Shown here piece after piece: positions 25,190-34,260 of a stretch of 34,260 bases of DNA (position 1 is the first letter of the stretch; each line of letters starts with the position of its first letter). The DNA comes from Winslowiella iniecta. Its GTDB lineage: Bacteria; Pseudomonadota; Gammaproteobacteria; Enterobacterales; Enterobacteriaceae. The notes below the pieces were generated by a model. That model was not told the DNA's origin. It ran no database searches and saw nothing but the letters and a program-made list of their open reading frames with translations. The stretch lies in the NCBI RefSeq assembly GCF_001267535.1, contig NZ_JRXE01000002.1, forward strand, positions 3,777 through 38,036, in the 5' to 3' direction. Made by a program: the position numbers and the translations under genes.

Positions 25190-26761
25190 ATGTTGAGGCT
25201 GTTACGGCCAAAAACCGACTTACGCACCCTGATTACCCTGCTCGCTGTTGCCAGCATTGTGATTACGCTGGCTAATTCTCTCTATGCCACATGGCGCGTG
25301 CAGCGCGATCTGTTGATAAATAATACCCTCGAATCGAACCGGGTTTACGCCACCAAACTGGCGGCCACCACCGAAATTTTCTTCCAGTTGGCGCAATCGC
25401 AACTCGCTTACAGCGCAAAAATGCTCAGTGACGGCTTTGATAACGATAGCGTGTTACAGGGAGAGGTCGACCGTTTGCGGGAACAAACTGCCAGTTTTAA
25501 CTCGGTAGTGATTGTTGATGTGCAGGGCCGGGTTCGCTCTATTTCACCGGAGTCACTGATGCTGGAAGGAATGCGTCTGACTTCTGCCACGTCGCATCAG
25601 GCGCTGAAAGAGCGTAAGCCGCTGATCAGTCAGCCAGCAATTTCCGCGGCGAATAATCTGATGGTGTTTGTCTCCTCGCCTGTCTGGGCGAAAGATGGCA
25701 ACTATCTGGGCTTTATTGGCGGCACACTCTATCTGAAGAAGAAAAGCATTCTTAATGCTCTGCTAGGCGAGCAATTTTATCGCGATGGTTCTTCACTGTA
25801 TGTGGTTGATAAACAGAATCAGGTGCTTTATCACCAGAATGCACAGTTAATTGGCAAGAAAATTGCGCCGCTTATTAGTAATGAGGATAAGCAGCTGCAC
25901 AGCAGCGGTTATCAGCAAATCAGCCGTGAGGGCCGCGAGCCAATGCTGGCGGGTTATGCTGTCGTTCCTGCTTCTGACTGGATGGTTGTTGCGCTTAAGC
26001 CGACGCAAGCCACTCTGAATCCATTAACCAGCCTGTTATTCCAGGTATTAAAGCACTCGGTGCCGTTTGCGTTACTGACACTGATTGCCGCCTGGATTCT
26101 GGCGCGGCTGATTGCACTGCCGCTGTGGCAACTGGCGCGTAAAGCCAGCCAGATGGACAAGCAAGGGGTGTCAAAAGAGATCAGCAACATCCGTTCCTGG
26201 TACTTTGAAGCGGGGCAGATTAAACGGGCGCTGCTGGCGGGAATCGGTCTGTTACAGGATAAAATTGGTCGGCTGAAATTTGAAGTACAAACCGATCCGT
26301 TGACGCAATTGCTCAACCGTCGCGGCCTGAGTGCCGTGCTGGAATATTTCCTCACCACCCGGCAGCCTTTTGCCATCCTCGCGCTGGATATTGACCATTT
26401 CAAACGGGTGAATGATACCTTTGGTCATGATGTCGGTGACGCGGTGATTATCCGCGTGGCGCGTGAGCTGGAGCAGAGCTCCCGTCAGAGCGATGTCGTG
26501 TGTCGCAATGGCGGCGAAGAGTTTCTGATGATTTTGCCGGGTGCCGATCAAGATATGGCGCTGATGATTGCCGAACGCGTGCGCCAGCGTATTCATAAGC
26601 TGGAGATTGAGCAGCTGGGCATCCTCTCGGTTTCGATTGGTGTTTCATTATGGCGGCCCGATCACCAGAGTATGGAAGAGGTGTTTAAAGCCGCGGATGA
26701 TGCTTTGTATCAGGCCAAAAAAGCCGGTCGCAACTGTGTGATGCGTGCCGCTGAACAGTAA
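25190..26761 (+). CDS. Membrane diguanylate cyclase with dCache-like sensor
   Basis: A 523-residue cyclase that should make c-di-GMP from two GTP. One helix at about 13-35 and a second near 285-310 flank a periplasmic dCache-type domain, whose end reads AGYAVVPASDWMVVALKPT. A short HAMP-like linker leads to the GGDEF domain, with the active GGEEF at 441-445. The allosteric inhibition site RQSD is at 432-435, five residues before it. DPLTQLLNRRG and DIDHFKRVNDTFGHDVGD are intact, so activity with product feedback is expected. The start has GAGGTAAGTCT upstream. The gene is divergent from bepA and is absent from this place in E. coli K-12. Confidence 0.93.
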   Translation: MLRLLRPKTDLRTLITLLAVASIVITLANSLYATWRVQRDLLINNTLESNRVYATKLAATTEIFFQLAQSQLAYSAKMLSDGFDNDSVLQGEVDRLREQTASFNSVVIVDVQGRVRSISPESLMLEGMRLTSATSHQALKERKPLISQPAISAANNLMVFVSSPVWAKDGNYLGFIGGTLYLKKKSILNALLGEQFYRDGSSLYVVDKQNQVLYHQNAQLIGKKIAPLISNEDKQLHSSGYQQISREGREPMLAGYAVVPASDWMVVALKPTQATLNPLTSLLFQVLKHSVPFALLTLIAAWILARLIALPLWQLARKASQMDKQGVSKEISNIRSWYFEAGQIKRALLAGIGLLQDKIGRLKFEVQTDPLTQLLNRRGLSAVLEYFLTTRQPFAILALDIDHFKRVNDTFGHDVGDAVIIRVARELEQSSRQSDVVCRNGGEEFLMILPGADQDMALMIAERVRQRIHKLEIEQLGILSVSIGVSLWRPDHQSMEEVFKAADDALYQAKKAGRNCVMRAAEQ

Positions 26762-26898
26762 CGCCAGGCAACTGAACGGGCTGGCGGGTAAGGTCCACTC
26801 TGAGAAAAGGGGGCTAACCTGCTTGCTGCCTTTCTGTTCACGGCACCTTTCAGGTACAATCCCGCCTGGTCCAAAATGAACTCAAGGAAGTTAATGTC

Positions 26899-27966
26899 AT
26901 GCTGGCATTGTTAATACAGTGGTATCGCCGTCGTTTCAGCGACCCACAAGCCATTGCGTTGTTGATCATTTTGGTTGCCGCATTCTGTATTCTGTTCTTT
27001 TTTAACGGCTTGCTGGCGCCACTGCTGGTGGCTCTGGTGTTGGCGTATCTGTTGGAGTGGCCAACCATACGGCTTGAACGTATGGGATGTTCGCGAACCT
27101 GGGCAACCAGTATCGTGCTGACGATTTTTGCCGGTATATTGCTGCTGATGGTACTGGTAGTGGCACCGGTGGCGTGGCAGCAGGGTATCAACCTGACACG
27201 CGATATGCCGAATATGCTCAATAAGCTGTATAACTTCGCTGCCGGCTTACCGAAGCGTTTTCCGGCGCTGGTCGATGCGGGCATTATCGATATTATTGCC
27301 GAGAATTTACGCAGCCGCTTAACCGGTCTTGGTGAGTCGCTGGTGAAGTACTCGCTGGCATCGCTGGTCGGATTAATGACGCTGGCGATTTACCTGGTGC
27401 TGGTGCCGCTGATGGTGTTCTTCCTGCTGAAGGATAAAGAGCAGATGCTTAACGCCGTGCGCCGCGTGCTGCCGCGTAATCGCGGACTGGCAGGGCAAGT
27501 GTGGAGCGAGATGAATCAGCAGATCACCAATTATATTCGCGGCAAAGTGCTGGAGATGGTGGTGGTCGGCATTGCCACCTGGATCGGTTTTCTGGCGATT
27601 GGGCTTAACTATTCGCTGCTGCTGGCGGTGCTGGTTGGCTTCTCAGTGCTGATTCCCTATATCGGCGCGATGGTGGTCACTATCCCGGTGATTTGCGTAG
27701 GCCTGTTTCAATGGGGGCTGGGCAGCGATTTCTGGACCATGATTATCGTCTATCTGATTATTCAGGCGCTGGACGGTAACTTACTGGTGCCGGTGCTGTT
27801 TTCCGAAGCGGTGAACCTGCATCCGCTGGTGATTATTCTTTCGGTGGTGATCTTCGGCGGGCTGTGGGGGTTCTGGGGCGTATTCTTTGCCATTCCGCTG
27901 GCAACGCTGGTCAAGGCGGTGGTACATGCCTGGCCCGATGGTATGCTGGTGGAAGAGGAACCGTAA
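26899..27966 (+). CDS. perM: AI-2E family transporter PerM
   Basis: A 355-residue inner-membrane protein with about eight helices, close to E. coli PerM (YfgO, 353). Conserved stretches include LVLVPLMVFFLLKDKEQML, VGFSVLIPYIGA and the C-terminal SVVIFGGLWGFWGVFFAIPL. The family covers putative permeases including the quorum-signal exporter TqsA, but PerM's substrate is not established. ATG 26899 follows AAGGAAG. A TACAAT hexamer at 26855-26860 may be its -10. It is convergent with bcp across a strong hairpin. Confidence 0.95.
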   Translation: MLALLIQWYRRRFSDPQAIALLIILVAAFCILFFFNGLLAPLLVALVLAYLLEWPTIRLERMGCSRTWATSIVLTIFAGILLLMVLVVAPVAWQQGINLTRDMPNMLNKLYNFAAGLPKRFPALVDAGIIDIIAENLRSRLTGLGESLVKYSLASLVGLMTLAIYLVLVPLMVFFLLKDKEQMLNAVRRVLPRNRGLAGQVWSEMNQQITNYIRGKVLEMVVVGIATWIGFLAIGLNYSLLLAVLVGFSVLIPYIGAMVVTIPVICVGLFQWGLGSDFWTMIIVYLIIQALDGNLLVPVLFSEAVNLHPLVIILSVVIFGGLWGFWGVFFAIPLATLVKAVVHAWPDGMLVEEEP

Positions 27967-27968
27967 TA

Positions 27969-28002
27969 ATTGTAAGGGCGGCGAGAACGCCGCCCTTACA
28001 AT
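27969..28002. terminator. Bidirectional stem-loop between perM and bcp
   Basis: A perfect 15-bp stem (27969-27983 with 27988-28002) with an AGAA loop occupies the 49-bp gap between convergent perM and bcp. The outer stem is AT-rich and the core is GC-rich, so each strand leaves a modest U-containing 3' side. It is the most stable-looking hairpin in the window. Confidence 0.7.
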
Positions 28003-28015
28003 AAAACCGCTCTTA

Positions 28016-28483
28016 TCAGGCTGATTTCAAATAATTCATCACGATATCGTGGTGGTTAGTGGTTTTGAAATCATCGAACACTTTCTCAACTTTACCATTT
28101 CCGTCCAGCAGGAAGCTGATACGATGAATGCCGTCGTAGGTTTTACCCATAAAGGTTTTCTCACCCCAGACACCAAACTGTTCGCTAACCTGATGATCTT
28201 CATCAGAAAGCAGCGTAAAGTTAAGTAACTCTTTTTCGGCAAAACGGGACAATTTCTCTGCTTTGTCGGTACTGATTCCCAGCACTTCGACGCCCGCCTT
28301 TTTCAACTCATCCATGTTATCGCGCAAGCCACAAGCCTGAACCGTACAACCCGGCGTCATCGCTTTAGGATAGAAATAGACCAACACGCGCTGTCCCTGG
28401 AAGTCGGCCAAATTTACTTGTTCGCCGTCTTGATCGGGCAAGCTAAATTTCGGTGCGATATCACCGGCTTTCAGTGGATTCAT
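28016..28483 (-). CDS. bcp: Thiol peroxidase Bcp (peroxiredoxin Q)
   Basis: A 155-residue cytoplasmic peroxiredoxin reducing hydrogen peroxide and lipid hydroperoxides. Peroxidatic Cys46 lies in TPGCTVQACGLRD with the resolving Cys51 five residues on. The third cysteine of E. coli Bcp is Ser100 here (HQVSEQFG), consistent with its being dispensable. The ATG at 28483 follows GGAGAG and gives the E. coli N-terminus MNPLKAGDIAPKF. The first 23 bp overlap the end of gcvR, so the two are probably translationally linked. Confidence 0.97.
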   Translation of the reverse strand: MNPLKAGDIAPKFSLPDQDGEQVNLADFQGQRVLVYFYPKAMTPGCTVQACGLRDNMDELKKAGVEVLGISTDKAEKLSRFAEKELLNFTLLSDEDHQVSEQFGVWGEKTFMGKTYDGIHRISFLLDGNGKVEKVFDDFKTTNHHDIVMNYLKSA

Positions 28484-29054
28484 CACTACTCTCCATTTTC
28501 TCTTCATGCTGTGGGTAATTCACGGCACTAATATTGCCCTGAGCCTGCAGTTCTGTACATAGTTGGTTAAACGCTTGTTCAATAAATGAAGCATCCTGGC
28601 TGGCAGGACTGTGCGCAGTAATCTGAATATAGAGTAACGGCGGCTGGTTTTCTTCTGCTGGCTGGGTGCGTGACACCAGTTCAGCGATATTCATCTGATG
28701 AGAAAAGAACAGATCGGTGAAGCGCTCGATGATATGCGGTGAGTCGGTGACTTCAACCTGCACCCGCACTGTTGACGGCATCGCCGGGCGAGTGCTGGCG
28801 TTAGTGCGTTTCATCACCAGCAGCAGCTCCAGCTCGGCCCCCTTCAGCGGCAGCGTTGATTCAATCAGCGTAATCGCATTCCAGCTGCCAGAGAGAAACA
28901 TGATAAAGGTGAACTCATCGCCGAGCATCGCAAGCCGACTGTCTTCAATATTGCAGCCACAGCTGCTGACATGTCGGGTAATGGTATTGACAATTCCTGG
29001 GCGATCAACGCCCAGAGCGGTAATGACCAAATGATGTTGCTGTGACTGCGGCAA
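28461..29054 (-). CDS. gcvR: Glycine cleavage system regulator GcvR
   Basis: A 197-residue protein of two ACT domains (about 8-75 and 95-180). In E. coli it binds the activator GcvA and, with glycine as signal, controls repression of gcvTHP. Sequence is close to E. coli GcvR through DRPGIVNTITRHVSSCGCNI, LIESTLPLKGAELELL and LVSRTQPAEE. It is slightly longer at the C-terminus because its tail runs over the start of bcp. It is divergent from dapA. Confidence 0.95.
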   Translation of the reverse strand: MPQSQQHHLVITALGVDRPGIVNTITRHVSSCGCNIEDSRLAMLGDEFTFIMFLSGSWNAITLIESTLPLKGAELELLLVMKRTNASTRPAMPSTVRVQVEVTDSPHIIERFTDLFFSHQMNIAELVSRTQPAEENQPPLLYIQITAHSPASQDASFIEQAFNQLCTELQAQGNISAVNYPQHEEKMESSDESTESR

Positions 29055-29212
29055 AATGATACGTCCTGTCCGTCATGGTGATTAGCAATAGTGATAACCT
29101 TAAGGTAAACATAAAAAATACCCCCTGCCAAGCGCCTCTGCCCTGTTGTCTGCTTGCTTTTCAATGCCCGTCAAACGTACCATGAAGGACTTGTTTGTGG
29201 AGGGGATGGCCA

Positions 29213-30091
29213 ATGTTCACGGGAAGTATTGTTGCGCTCGTTACACCGATGGATGACAAAGGTAATGTCTGCCGGGCGAGTCTGAAGAAACTGATTGATT
29301 ATCATGTCGCTAGCGGAACTGCGGCGATTGTATCTGTGGGGACCACTGGCGAATCTGCTACCCTCAGCCATGAAGAACATGGTGATGTGGTTATGCAAAC
29401 GCTGGAGCTGGCTGATGGCCGTATTCCAGTGATTGCCGGAACCGGTGCAAATGCCACTGCAGAAGGCATCTCTCTTACCAAACGCTTCGAGAATTCAGGT
29501 GTTGTCGGTTGTCTGACCGTCACCCCGTATTACAACCGTCCGACTCAGGAAGGGTTGTATCAGCACTTTAAAGCCATTGCGGAAAGCACTTCTCTGCCGC
29601 AGATGCTGTATAACGTTCCTTCACGTACCGGCTGCGATATGCTGCCAGAAACGGTTGGTCGTCTGTCCAAAATTAAAAATATTATCGGGATTAAGGAAGC
29701 GACCGGGAACTTATCGCGGGTCAGTCAGATCCAAGAGCTGGTTGATGAAGACTTTGTGCTGGTGAGCGGCGATGACGCTTCGGCACTGGACTTCATGCAA
29801 CTGGGCGGTCAGGGCGTGATCTCGGTAACGGCAAACATCGCCGCCCGTGAAATGGTTGAACTCTGTGCGCTTGCGCAGCAGGGCAATTTTGTTGAAGCGC
29901 GCCGCCTTAACCAGCGCCTGATGCATCTGCATCAGAAGTTATTTGTTGAACCGAATCCTATCCCGGTGAAATGGGCCGCGAAGAAGTTAGGATTAATAGC
30001 AACCGATACGCTGCGTCTTCCAATGACGCCAATAACCGACGCCGGGCGTCCGGTTGTGGAGCAGGCGCTCAAGCATGCGGGTCTGCTGTAA
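29213..30091 (+). CDS. dapA: 4-hydroxy-tetrahydrodipicolinate synthase
   Basis: A 292-residue class I aldolase-type enzyme joining pyruvate and aspartate semialdehyde in the first committed step to diaminopimelate and lysine. The Schiff-base Lys161 is in GIKEATG; Thr44, Thr45, Tyr107, Tyr133 and Arg138 are all in place. Length equals the E. coli enzyme. The ATG at 29213 has GAGGGGATGGCC upstream; an ATG-containing extension to 29195 overlaps that site and is rejected. bamC follows after 14 bp, forming the usual dapA-bamC operon. Confidence 0.98.
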   Translation: MFTGSIVALVTPMDDKGNVCRASLKKLIDYHVASGTAAIVSVGTTGESATLSHEEHGDVVMQTLELADGRIPVIAGTGANATAEGISLTKRFENSGVVGCLTVTPYYNRPTQEGLYQHFKAIAESTSLPQMLYNVPSRTGCDMLPETVGRLSKIKNIIGIKEATGNLSRVSQIQELVDEDFVLVSGDDASALDFMQLGGQGVISVTANIAAREMVELCALAQQGNFVEARRLNQRLMHLHQKLFVEPNPIPVKWAAKKLGLIATDTLRLPMTPITDAGRPVVEQALKHAGLL

Positions 30092-30105
30092 ATTAGGGAG
30101 ATTTG

Positions 30106-31140
30106 ATGGCTTACTCAGTAAAGAAGTCCACGGTAGTTAAAGTTGTTGGACTGTCAACGGTGATGCTGCTTGCAGCTTGTTCCAGCGATCAGCGCTATAA
30201 GCGTCAGGTCAGTGGCGATGAGTCATATTTGCAGGCGACCGAACTGAAAGATTTAACCGCACCAGCAGGGAGCCTTCTGCCGCTGCAAAACGGCGATTAT
30301 GATATCGCGCCGACCAACAGCAATGGCGCGATTGGCAAGCAGCTTGATATCCGTCCACCGGCCCAGCCTCTGGCGCTGATGAACGGTACCCGCACTCAGT
30401 TTACCGGCAACACCGGTATGCTGATGCTGGAGAGCGGCCGCAATGGCACCATCTGGCCGCAGGTAGTGAATGTGGTTCAGTCGTATAAGTTCCCGATTGC
30501 CGATCGTCAGGATGCCAGCCAACAGCTGACTACCGACTGGGTACAGTGGAATCGTGCGGATGAAGATAACCAGTACCGTGGCCGCTATCAGATTAGCGTG
30601 CAACAGCAGGGTTATCAGCAAGCGCTGACGGTGCGACTGCTGCAATTGCAGCAGCAGGACAAAGACGTCACTTCACCGGTACAGATCCAGCGCTATACCG
30701 CGCAGATGCTTAACGACATCAGCACCGGCTTAGATAAGATTGAATCCGCACAGCAGGATGCCGCAGCAAACCGCAGCGTCACCCAGATTGATGTGCAGAG
30801 CGGCGCCGATGATACCGGCCTGCCAAATCTGATTCTGCGCGCACCATTCAATGCGGTCTGGCAGCGTCTGCCGGATGCACTGAAGCGTGTCGGCATGGAA
30901 GTGAAAGATAACAACCGTTCTCAGGGCAGTCTGTCAGTGACCTATAAGGCACCGGGCAGCAGTCGTTGGGACGAGCTGGGCGCGAAAGATCCTGAGTTGC
31001 CAAATGGCGATTACAAACTGCAAGTAGGTGATTTAGATAACCGCAGTAGCCTGCAGTTTATCGATCCGAAAGGGCATCCGCTTACGCAGTCTCAGAATGA
31101 CGCGCTGGTCGCCGTATTCCAGGCGGCATTCAGCAAATAA
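30106..31140 (+). CDS. bamC: Outer membrane assembly lipoprotein BamC
   Basis: A 344-residue lipoprotein of the BAM complex that folds beta-barrel proteins into the outer membrane. A lipoprotein signal ends in LLAAC with Cys25 as the lipidated residue. The unstructured N-terminal segment ([14 protein letters not shown], which binds BamD in E. coli) is followed by two helix-grip domains. Length equals E. coli BamC (NlpB). Start 30106 has GGGAG upstream, inside the short dapA gap. It is functionally related to bepA in this window. Confidence 0.97.
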   Translation: MAYSVKKSTVVKVVGLSTVMLLAACSSDQRYKRQVSGDESYLQATELKDLTAPAGSLLPLQNGDYDIAPTNSNGAIGKQLDIRPPAQPLALMNGTRTQFTGNTGMLMLESGRNGTIWPQVVNVVQSYKFPIADRQDASQQLTTDWVQWNRADEDNQYRGRYQISVQQQGYQQALTVRLLQLQQQDKDVTSPVQIQRYTAQMLNDISTGLDKIESAQQDAAANRSVTQIDVQSGADDTGLPNLILRAPFNAVWQRLPDALKRVGMEVKDNNRSQGSLSVTYKAPGSSRWDELGAKDPELPNGDYKLQVGDLDNRSSLQFIDPKGHPLTQSQNDALVAVFQAAFSK

Positions 31141-31148
31141 ACCATCAG

Positions 31149-31172
31149 GGCCGGATCATTCCGGCCTTTTTT
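31149..31172 (+). terminator. Intrinsic terminator after bamC
   Basis: GGCCGGA (31149-31155) pairs with TCCGGCC (31160-31166) and is followed by six T. It starts 9 bp after the bamC stop and separates the dapA-bamC operon from purC. Confidence 0.88.
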
Positions 31173-31265
31173 CATGGTGAAAACAATTTAGTCGACGCAG
31201 GGGCAGACTCTTTCCGCCCGTGCAGATGTATAGCAACACTTCTATCACGTTTGGAGTTAATCAAG

Positions 31266-31979
31266 ATGCAAAAGCAAGCTGAGTTGTATCGCGGCAAAGC
31301 GAAAACCGTTTACAGCACCGAAAACCCGGACCTGCTGATACTCGAATTCCGCAACGATACGTCAGCAGGAGACGGTGCGCGTATTGAGCAGTTCGATCGC
31401 AAAGGTATGGTCAATAATAAGTTTAACCACTTTATTATGACCAAACTTGAGGAAGCGGGTATCCCGACGCAAATGGAAGCGCTGCTGTCTGATAACGAAG
31501 CACTGGTGAAAAAACTGGAAATGGTACCGGTTGAATGCGTAATTCGTAACCGTGCCGCCGGATCGCTGGTAAAACGCCTCGGCGTGGAAGAGGGCATCGA
31601 GCTTAATCCACCGCTGTTCGATCTGTTCCTGAAAGATGACGCCAAACACGATCCCATGGTGAACGAGTCTTACTGTGAAACCTTTGGCTGGGTGAACAAA
31701 GAGAATCTGGCGCGTATGCGTGAGCTGACGTATAAAGCGAACGACGTGCTGAACAAGTTGTTCTCCGATGCGGGTCTGATTTTGGTGGATTTCAAACTGG
31801 AATTTGGTCTGTTCAACGGTGAAGTGGTGCTGGGTGATGAGTTTTCTCCGGATGGCGCACGCCTGTGGGACAAAGAAACCATGGCCAAGATGGACAAAGA
31901 CCGTTTCCGTCAGAGCCTCGGTGGTGTGGTTGAAGCCTACGAAGAAGTTGCACAGCGTCTGGGCGTAAAATTAGACTAA
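31266..31979 (+). CDS. purC: Phosphoribosylaminoimidazole-succinocarboxamide synthase (SAICAR synthetase)
   Basis: A 237-residue ATP-dependent ligase that joins CAIR and aspartate in purine synthesis. Conserved family segments are [40 protein letters not shown] and [14 protein letters not shown]. Length equals the E. coli enzyme. The ATG at 31266 follows GGAG; an extension to 31251 would include that site. E. coli purC is PurR-controlled, but only a degenerate half site (CACGTTTG near 31246) is visible upstream here. Confidence 0.98.
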   Translation: MQKQAELYRGKAKTVYSTENPDLLILEFRNDTSAGDGARIEQFDRKGMVNNKFNHFIMTKLEEAGIPTQMEALLSDNEALVKKLEMVPVECVIRNRAAGSLVKRLGVEEGIELNPPLFDLFLKDDAKHDPMVNESYCETFGWVNKENLARMRELTYKANDVLNKLFSDAGLILVDFKLEFGLFNGEVVLGDEFSPDGARLWDKETMAKMDKDRFRQSLGGVVEAYEEVAQRLGVKLD

Positions 31980-32011
31980 CCGCGCAATCGTTTCCCTTTC
32001 TTCGCTTTTTA

Positions 32012-32042
32012 CAGAGGCCGGTGACTACCGGCCTCTGTTTTT
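32012..32042 (+). terminator. Intrinsic terminator after purC
   Basis: A perfect 11-bp stem (CAGAGGCCGGT at 32012-32022 with ACCGGCCTCTG at 32027-32037), loop GACT, is followed by five T. It ends the purC transcript. Confidence 0.9.
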
Positions 32043-32118
32043 GCATCAGCTGTGGTTATTCAGCGGCGCCGCGACTAAAATCTGCTGTAATAAGCCAAAA
32101 AAATTACAGGGGTAAGTT

Positions 32119-32973
32119 ATGCGTTGGCAAGGGCGTCGCGAAAGCGACAATGTGGAAGACCGTCGTAATCAGTCGCCGTCAATGGGGGGGGGCCGGATGC
32201 GCATCCCACGCGGCAAAGGCGGCATCGCTTTGCTGATTATTGTGATGGTAGCTGGCTATTACGGCTATGATCTGACGCCATTATTAACCGGTGGTGAGCC
32301 AGCGACTCAGCAATCCTCTCAGCAGCACGTCAGTCCAAAAGACGATGAAGCGGCAAAATTCACCTCAGTAATCTTTGCCACCACTGAAGATACCTGGCAA
32401 AAGCTGTTCCAGCAGATGGGCAAGAAGTGGCAATCACCGACGCTGGTTATGTATCGTAACCAGACATCAACCGCCTGCGGCACCGGGCAGTCGGCGATGG
32501 GGCCATTCTACTGTCCGGCTGACCAGAAGGTGTATATCGACCTCTCTTTCTATGACGAAATGAAAAACAAACTCGGCGCCGACGGTGATTTTGCTCAGGG
32601 CTATGTGGTTGCCCATGAGGTGGGTCACCATGTGCAGAAGCTGCTGGGTATTGAAGGGAGAGTACGTCAGATGCAGCAGAATGCCTCGCAGACTCAGGTG
32701 AATCAGCTGTCGGTAAAAATGGAGTTGCAGGCTGACTGCTTTGCCGGTGTCTGGGGACATTATATGCAGCAGGAACAGGTGCTGGAGCCGGGCGATCTGC
32801 AGGAAGCGCTGAATGCCGCTGAAGCGATTGGTGATGACCGCTTGCAGCAGCAAAGCCAGGGCCGGGTAGTGCCGGATAGCTTTACTCACGGCACTTCAGA
32901 GCAGCGTTACAGCTGGTTTAAGCGCGGCTTCGATAGCGGCGATCCGGGGCAGTGTAATACCTTCGGCAGCTGA
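32119..32973 (+). CDS. ypfJ: Putative neutral zinc metallopeptidase YpfJ
   Basis: A 284-residue protein of the Zn_peptidase (PF04228) family. One membrane helix at about 35-50 follows a basic N-terminus, so the catalytic part probably faces the periplasm. The zinc motif HEVGHH is at 166-171, with a downstream acidic ligand candidate in [14 protein letters not shown]. It is close to E. coli YpfJ (287). The physiological substrate is unknown. The ATG follows AGGGGTAAGTT. tmcA begins within a few bases of its stop. Confidence 0.95.
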   Translation: MRWQGRRESDNVEDRRNQSPSMGGGRMRIPRGKGGIALLIIVMVAGYYGYDLTPLLTGGEPATQQSSQQHVSPKDDEAAKFTSVIFATTEDTWQKLFQQMGKKWQSPTLVMYRNQTSTACGTGQSAMGPFYCPADQKVYIDLSFYDEMKNKLGADGDFAQGYVVAHEVGHHVQKLLGIEGRVRQMQQNASQTQVNQLSVKMELQADCFAGVWGHYMQQEQVLEPGDLQEALNAAEAIGDDRLQQQSQGRVVPDSFTHGTSEQRYSWFKRGFDSGDPGQCNTFGS

Positions 32974-32975
32974 TT

Positions 32976-34260
32976 TTGAGGCAGCGAGTTGAACTGACTG
33001 CTGAAATGCAGCAGAAAGGTGTGCGTCGCTTGCTGGTGATCAGTGGCGAGACTGACTGGTGCCAGCAGCAGGCTGAGCAGTGGATGCAGTCATTAGCCGG
33101 TGACTGGCTGTGGGTTAGTGAGACGTCGCAGCCGGGACTCTGCTGCGCGCCAGGAAAATTACGTACGCTGCTGGGGCAGGAATTTCGCCATGCGGTGTTT
33201 GACGCGCGCGCAGGCTTTTATGCTGAAGCCTTTGCCGCGCTGGCGGGCACGTTAGTTGCCGGCAGCTGGTTAGTGTTACTGGTTCCCGAGTGGCAATCAT
33301 GGCCTGATCAACCTGATAACGACTCGCTGCGCTGGAATGATGCCGCTGAAGCGATTGCCACGCCGCAGTTTGTGCATCATCTTCAGCAGCAGCTGTTAAG
33401 CGACCCGCGCGTTGCACTGCTACGTCAGCATAATGCCTTTACGCTGTCGCCATTACCGGCACTGCCAGACTGGCAGCCGGATGCTGAACGGCAACAACAG
33501 CATATCCTGCGATCATTGCTGGATGCGCCGCCTGGTGTGTCGGTGCTGACTGCGCCACGCGGGCGCGGCAAATCGGCGCTGGCGGGCATGCTGGCCCACC
33601 GCTGGCCGGGTAAATGCTGGGTCACCGCTCCGGCAAAAGTTTCTACCGCGGTGCTGGCGCACTTTGCCGGAGCAGCATTTCATTTTTTTTCCCCTGATGC
33701 ACTGCTGGCCAGCTGTGAACAGCAGTTGCCCGCTGATGTTGACTGGCTGTTGATTGATGAAGCCGCGGCGATTCCGGCTCCGTTATTGCAGCGTTTGATT
33801 CGTTGTTTTCCGCGTGTATTACTGACCACGACCGTGCAGGGTTACGAAGGCACGGGGCGCGGTTTTTTACTGAAATTTTGCGCTTCGCTACCTGATGCCC
33901 GCTTCTGGACGCTGGATGCCCCGCTGCGCTGGGCGCAGCACGATCCGCTGGAAAACATTATTGATGCCTGTCTGCTGTTTGATGAAGCGACCGAATGCAA
34001 GGTGGCCGGTGAACCGGTTTTTCAGCCGCTTGAACCCGCTGACTGGCAAACGCAGCCACAGCTGCTTACGGCACTGTATCAACTGTTAGCCAGTGCTCAC
34101 TACCGAACCTCTCCCCTTGACCTGCGCCGGATGATGGATGCGCAGGGGATGCATTTTCTGGCTGCTCACTACCAGCAGCAGATTTCCGGCGCGCTGTGGC
34201 TGGTGGATGAGGGGGGATTATCCGCCGAACTGGCGGCTGCCGTCTGGGCCGGAAAGCGTC
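32976..34260 (+). CDS. tmcA: tRNA(Met) cytidine acetyltransferase TmcA, C-terminus cut by window edge
   Basis: The first ~428 of about 670 residues of TmcA (YpfI), which uses acetyl-CoA and ATP to make N4-acetylcytidine at the wobble base of elongator tRNA-Met. The N-terminal DUF1726 region (EFRHAVFDARAGF), the helicase-type Walker A APRGRGKSAL near residue 195 and the Walker B LLIDEAAA are seen. TTTVQGYEGTGRGFLLKF and the start of the GNAT acetyltransferase part (YRTSPLDLRRMMDA onward) follow. The frame stays open to the right edge. Start is uncertain: TTG 32976 lines up best with E. coli, while ATG 33006 is the first ATG and would trim ten residues. Confidence 0.95.
   Translation, partial: MRQRVELTAEMQQKGVRRLLVISGETDWCQQQAEQWMQSLAGDWLWVSETSQPGLCCAPGKLRTLLGQEFRHAVFDARAGFYAEAFAALAGTLVAGSWLVLLVPEWQSWPDQPDNDSLRWNDAAEAIATPQFVHHLQQQLLSDPRVALLRQHNAFTLSPLPALPDWQPDAERQQQHILRSLLDAPPGVSVLTAPRGRGKSALAGMLAHRWPGKCWVTAPAKVSTAVLAHFAGAAFHFFSPDALLASCEQQLPADVDWLLIDEAAAIPAPLLQRLIRCFPRVLLTTTVQGYEGTGRGFLLKFCASLPDARFWTLDAPLRWAQHDPLENIIDACLLFDEATECKVAGEPVFQPLEPADWQTQPQLLTALYQLLASAHYRTSPLDLRRMMDAQGMHFLAAHYQQQISGALWLVDEGGLSAELAAAVWAGKR

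Noticed and set aside
31173..31265. PurR operator upstream of purC
   Set aside because: CACGTTTG near 31246 matches only the right half; the left half of the palindrome is missing. Nine of 16 positions match, too few to claim a site.
1..34260. CRISPR array, insertion sequence, prophage, tRNA or rRNA
   Set aside because: No regularly spaced repeats, transposase or integrase motifs, terminal inverted repeats with target duplications, or tRNA/rRNA-like segments were found on reading both strands.

Overview
The window is ordinary enterobacterial chromosome. Its right two thirds keep the Escherichia coli purN-purM / upp-uraA / hda / yfgD-bepA / perM / bcp-gcvR / dapA-bamC / purC / ypfJ / tmcA neighbourhood, with many products close to the E. 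coli proteins in sequence and length. Genes absent at this place in E. coli K-12 (mgtE beside yfgG, a long-form Pst-type transporter beside ppk, a GGDEF gene between bepA and perM, and a desaturase plus PhnD-like pair) suggest Erwiniaceae (Pantoea, Erwinia or a relative). The family assignment is an inference from gene content. No tRNA, rRNA, CRISPR array, insertion sequence or prophage was found.

Layout. 1-1662: a short-chain dehydrogenase, cut by the left edge, divergent from a Cupin/AraC regulator, with an inverted repeat between them. 1740-3154: a more AT-rich stretch with a PAS-LuxR regulator, a candidate 73-residue membrane protein tucked behind it, and a long intergenic region. 3155-4919: a three-histidine-box membrane desaturase translationally overlapped with a PhnD-like protein that has no signal peptide. 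4952-9883: magnesium channel mgtE, yfgG, the c-di-GMP phosphodiesterase pdeF and tehB. 9979-18305: polyphosphate genes ppk-ppx, divergent from an operon of two elongated Pst-like permeases and a PstB-like ATPase, with no pstS or phoU alongside. 18354-22240: purM-purN with a PurR operator, divergent from upp-uraA, whose upp start region carries the run of T used in UTP-sensitive initiation in E. coli. 22336-27966: hda with a probable CTG start, yfgD, bepA, a dCache-GGDEF cyclase and perM. 27969-34260: bcp, gcvR, dapA-bamC, purC, ypfJ and the 5' two thirds of tmcA.

Functional themes are phosphate and polyphosphate handling, purine and pyrimidine supply (purM, purN, purC, upp, uraA), c-di-GMP turnover (one phosphodiesterase and one cyclase), outer membrane assembly (bepA, bamC), and replication control (hda). 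Most of the window is core genome. The least explained parts are the desaturase/PhnD-like pair, the small ORF behind the PAS-LuxR gene, and the Pst-like operon without a binding protein. I see no clear evidence of a wholly new defence or mobile system.
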